Source: Bacillota bacterium
GTDB lineage: Bacteria > Bacillota > GCA-003054495 > Carboxydocellales > JAJZTU01
Direction of reading: 5' to 3'
DNA length: 5,946 bases
NCBI GenBank assembly: GCA_021848765.1
Contig: JAJZTU010000200.1
Location: forward strand, 1-5,946
Numbering within the stretch: the first letter of the stretch is position 1; each line of letters opens with the position of its first letter. Shown here in pieces: positions 4,076 through 5,946 of the stretch. Both the position numbers and the translations under genes were made by a program. The notes below the pieces were generated by a model that saw only the letters and a list, made by a program, of their open reading frames with translations, made no database searches and was not told the origin of the DNA.

Positions 4076-5920
4076 ATGTGCGGAATAACTGGCTGGATTG
4101 ACTGGGAGGTGGATCTCACCCAGCAAGGCCCCATCCTGGAGGCCATGACCGAAACCCTATCCTTCCGCGGGCCGGATGCCGCCGGAATGTATCTATCCCC
4201 CCGAGCCGCCCTGGGTCACCGCCGCCTGATAGTGGTTGACCCCACCGGCGGTGGCCAACCCATGATTCGCCGGCGCGGAGAGTTTAACTATGTCCTCTCC
4301 TATAACGGGGAACTGTACAACACGCCCGAACTGCGGCGGGAACTGGAAGGCCACGGGCACACCTTTCGCGGCCACTCCGACACCGAAGTGCTGCTGGTAG
4401 CCTATATGCACTGGGGGCCGGAGTGTGTCCAGCGACTTAATGGCATTTTTGCTTTTGCCGTCTGGAGCGAGGCTGACCAAAGCCTGTTCCTGGCCCGCGA
4501 CCGCCTGGGTGTTAAACCCCTCTTTTATGCCCAGCGCGGCAGTGCCTTCCTGTTTGGCTCAGAACTGAAGTCGCTCCTTGCCCACCCGGCCATTAACCCA
4601 GAGGTGGATGCCGGGGGTTTGGCCGAGGTGTTTGTGCTGGGCCCGTCCCGCACTCCGGGGCACGGAGTCTTTTGCGGGATCTCCGAAGTTAGGCCCGGGC
4701 ACTGCCTGCTCTACGACCGGAAAGGTATCCACAGGCGTCAGTACTGGCTCCTGGAAAGCAGGCCCCACGAAGATGACCTGGACACCACAGCCGCCAAAGT
4801 CCGCGCCCTGTTAAAAGACACAATTGAGCGCCAGTTGGTGGCCGATGTGCCTGTCTGTACCCTGCTGTCAGGCGGCCTGGACTCAAGTGCAATCACAGCT
4901 TTCGCCTCCGATGCTTTCCGGCGGGCAGGCTTGGGACCGCTCCATACCTACTCCGTGGACTATGTCGATAATGACCGCCACTTCCAGGTAAATGAGTTCC
5001 AGCCTAACTCCGACTCCCCATGGGCACCGGTTGTCTCAGAATTTTTTGGCACTTGCCATCACCCGGTGTTCATCGATACCCCTGAACTTGTAGAAGCCTT
5101 GACTACGGCCATGACTGCCCGTGACCTGCCGGGTATGGCTGATGTGGACTCTTCCCTTTACCTGTTTTGCCGGGAAATCAAAAAACAGTCCACTGTCGCC
5201 TTATCGGGCGAGTGTGCCGATGAAGTTTTCGGCGGCTATCCCTGGTTTCACAGTGAGGAGGCTCTGGCCTCCGGCACTTTCCCCTGGTCACGGGGACTGG
5301 AAACCAAGCTGAGCATCTTCGCCCCCGAACTGCTGCAGGTTATCCGGCCTAAACAGTACATGGCCCAGCGTTACGAGGAAACACTTGCGGAAGTCCCCCG
5401 CCTGCCGGGCGAAGACCCCCTGAATGCGCGGATGCGGGAGATGTTTTACTTGAATATCACCTGGTTCATGGCGACCCTCCTTGACCGCAAGGACCGCATG
5501 AGTATGGCTACCGGCCTTGAGGTGCGGGTTCCTTTCGCCGACCACCGCCTGGTGGAATACGTCTGGAACATCCCCTGGGCCATGAAGATTTGCGACAATA
5601 TGGAAAAGGGCATCATGCGCCGGGCGCTCATTGGCCTCCTGCCAAACGATGTCCTCACCCGGCGCAAAAGCCCTTACCCGAAGACCCACCACCCTGCCTA
5701 TCTGGCTGCTGTCCGCCAACTGCTCCTGCAAACCCTGGACGACTCCGGCTCACCCCTGCTCCCGTTGATTGACACCACAGCCGTCCGGGCAATGGCCTTA
5801 GCAAATGAGGCAGCCTTTGGCCGCCCCTGGTTCGGCCAACTTATGACCGATGCCCAGCTTTTCGCCTATCTGCTCCAGGTGGATACCTGGCTGCGGAAAT
5901 ACCGGGTGCAGATCCGCTGA
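4076..5920 (+). CDS. asnB: Glutamine-hydrolysing asparagine synthetase (AsnB/AsnO type)
   Basis: A complete 614-residue cytosolic enzyme that makes asparagine from aspartate, ATP and glutamine. The N-terminal class II glutaminase domain (about 2-190) begins MCGITGW, so Cys2 becomes the nucleophile after Met removal. It has RGPD (31-34), HRRL (48-51), NGE (77-79) and SDTE (101-104). The synthetase domain has the ATP-binding SGGLDSS loop (265-271), LSGECADEVFGGYPW (376-390) and LDRKDRMSMATGLEVRVPF (469-487). All key motifs are intact, and the length matches Bacillus subtilis AsnO as I recall it. GGAGG at 4061-4065 stands 10 bases before the ATG. It may be controlled by the leader described at 3948-4066. 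Codon third positions look strongly G/C-biased, more than in the NYN gene. Related domains in antibiotic or polysaccharide clusters exist, but no such neighbours are seen here; AsnO rather than AsnB would be an equally good name. Confidence 0.95.
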   Translation: MCGITGWIDWEVDLTQQGPILEAMTETLSFRGPDAAGMYLSPRAALGHRRLIVVDPTGGGQPMIRRRGEFNYVLSYNGELYNTPELRRELEGHGHTFRGHSDTEVLLVAYMHWGPECVQRLNGIFAFAVWSEADQSLFLARDRLGVKPLFYAQRGSAFLFGSELKSLLAHPAINPEVDAGGLAEVFVLGPSRTPGHGVFCGISEVRPGHCLLYDRKGIHRRQYWLLESRPHEDDLDTTAAKVRALLKDTIERQLVADVPVCTLLSGGLDSSAITAFASDAFRRAGLGPLHTYSVDYVDNDRHFQVNEFQPNSDSPWAPVVSEFFGTCHHPVFIDTPELVEALTTAMTARDLPGMADVDSSLYLFCREIKKQSTVALSGECADEVFGGYPWFHSEEALASGTFPWSRGLETKLSIFAPELLQVIRPKQYMAQRYEETLAEVPRLPGEDPLNARMREMFYLNITWFMATLLDRKDRMSMATGLEVRVPFADHRLVEYVWNIPWAMKICDNMEKGIMRRALIGLLPNDVLTRRKSPYPKTHHPAYLAAVRQLLLQTLDDSGSPLLPLIDTTAVRAMALANEAAFGRPWFGQLMTDAQLFAYLLQVDTWLRKYRVQIR

Positions 5921-5946
5921 CGGCAATCCCGGAAAATATTTGGGGT
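5921..5946 (+). other. Window edge after the asparagine synthetase gene
   Basis: Only 26 bases follow the TGA stop. No hairpin, ribosome binding site or start codon is visible, so whether another gene follows in the same transcript cannot be told. Confidence 0.5.

Noticed and set aside
4066..4101. 11-residue ORF overlapping the asparagine synthetase start, with three Asn codons
   Set aside because: The ATG directly touches GGAGG, leaving no spacer for initiation. The Asn codons come from overlap with the real gene in another frame.
4193..5772. Open frames in other frames of the asparagine synthetase gene
   Set aside because: They are shadows of the strongly biased coding sequence, with no domain similarity or initiation signals.

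Overview
The window looks like chromosomal DNA of a Gram-positive Firmicute, most likely a clostridial lineage near Pelotomaculum/Desulfotomaculum (Peptococcaceae). This placement is inferred from gene content, the mix of GC-rich and AT-rich genes, strong GGAGG or GGTGAT ribosome binding sites, TTG starts, TATAAT-type promoters and a ThiD2-ThiE fusion. No marker gene fixes the genus. No mobile element, CRISPR array, rRNA or complete tRNA was seen.

Layout. (1) Positions 2-535, + strand: the C-terminal 177 residues of an unrecognised, possibly exported protein, ending 7 bp from a convergent gene. (2) Positions 543-2048, - strand: a probable two-gene unit in which a short PilZ protein lies 24 bp upstream of a fused ThiD2-ThiE thiamin enzyme. 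It has its own extended -10 promoter, placed just after a 13-bp terminator hairpin. (3) Positions 2140-2463, - strand: a 107-residue protein of unknown function with a TTG start and a good promoter. Two exact 18-bp tandem repeats abut the -35; one copy carries the stop codon of the next gene upstream. (4) Positions 2549-3070, - strand: a NYN/LabA-like (PIN-fold) putative RNase with all expected acidic residues. It is preceded by a leader of about 135 nt with a potential pseudoknot and an 11-bp hairpin next to the ribosome binding site. (5) Positions 3405-3800, + strand: a 131-residue protein of unknown function, divergent from the NYN gene. (6) Positions 3801-4075: an intergenic region with two near-identical CACGTG-centred repeats, then a structured and T-rich leader with two alternative partners for one anti-Shine-Dalgarno segment. 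(7) Positions 4076-5920, + strand: a complete 614-residue glutamine-hydrolysing asparagine synthetase.

The genes do not form one pathway. The parts most likely to be undescribed are the non-coding ones: the NYN leader, the asparagine synthetase leader with its CACGTG repeats, and the tandem repeat at the promoter of the 107-residue gene. The internal ribosome binding site inside thiD2-thiE, which could yield free ThiE, is also notable. No fully formed novel multi-gene system is visible. All RNA structures were found by reading complementarity by eye; no folding energy was computed.
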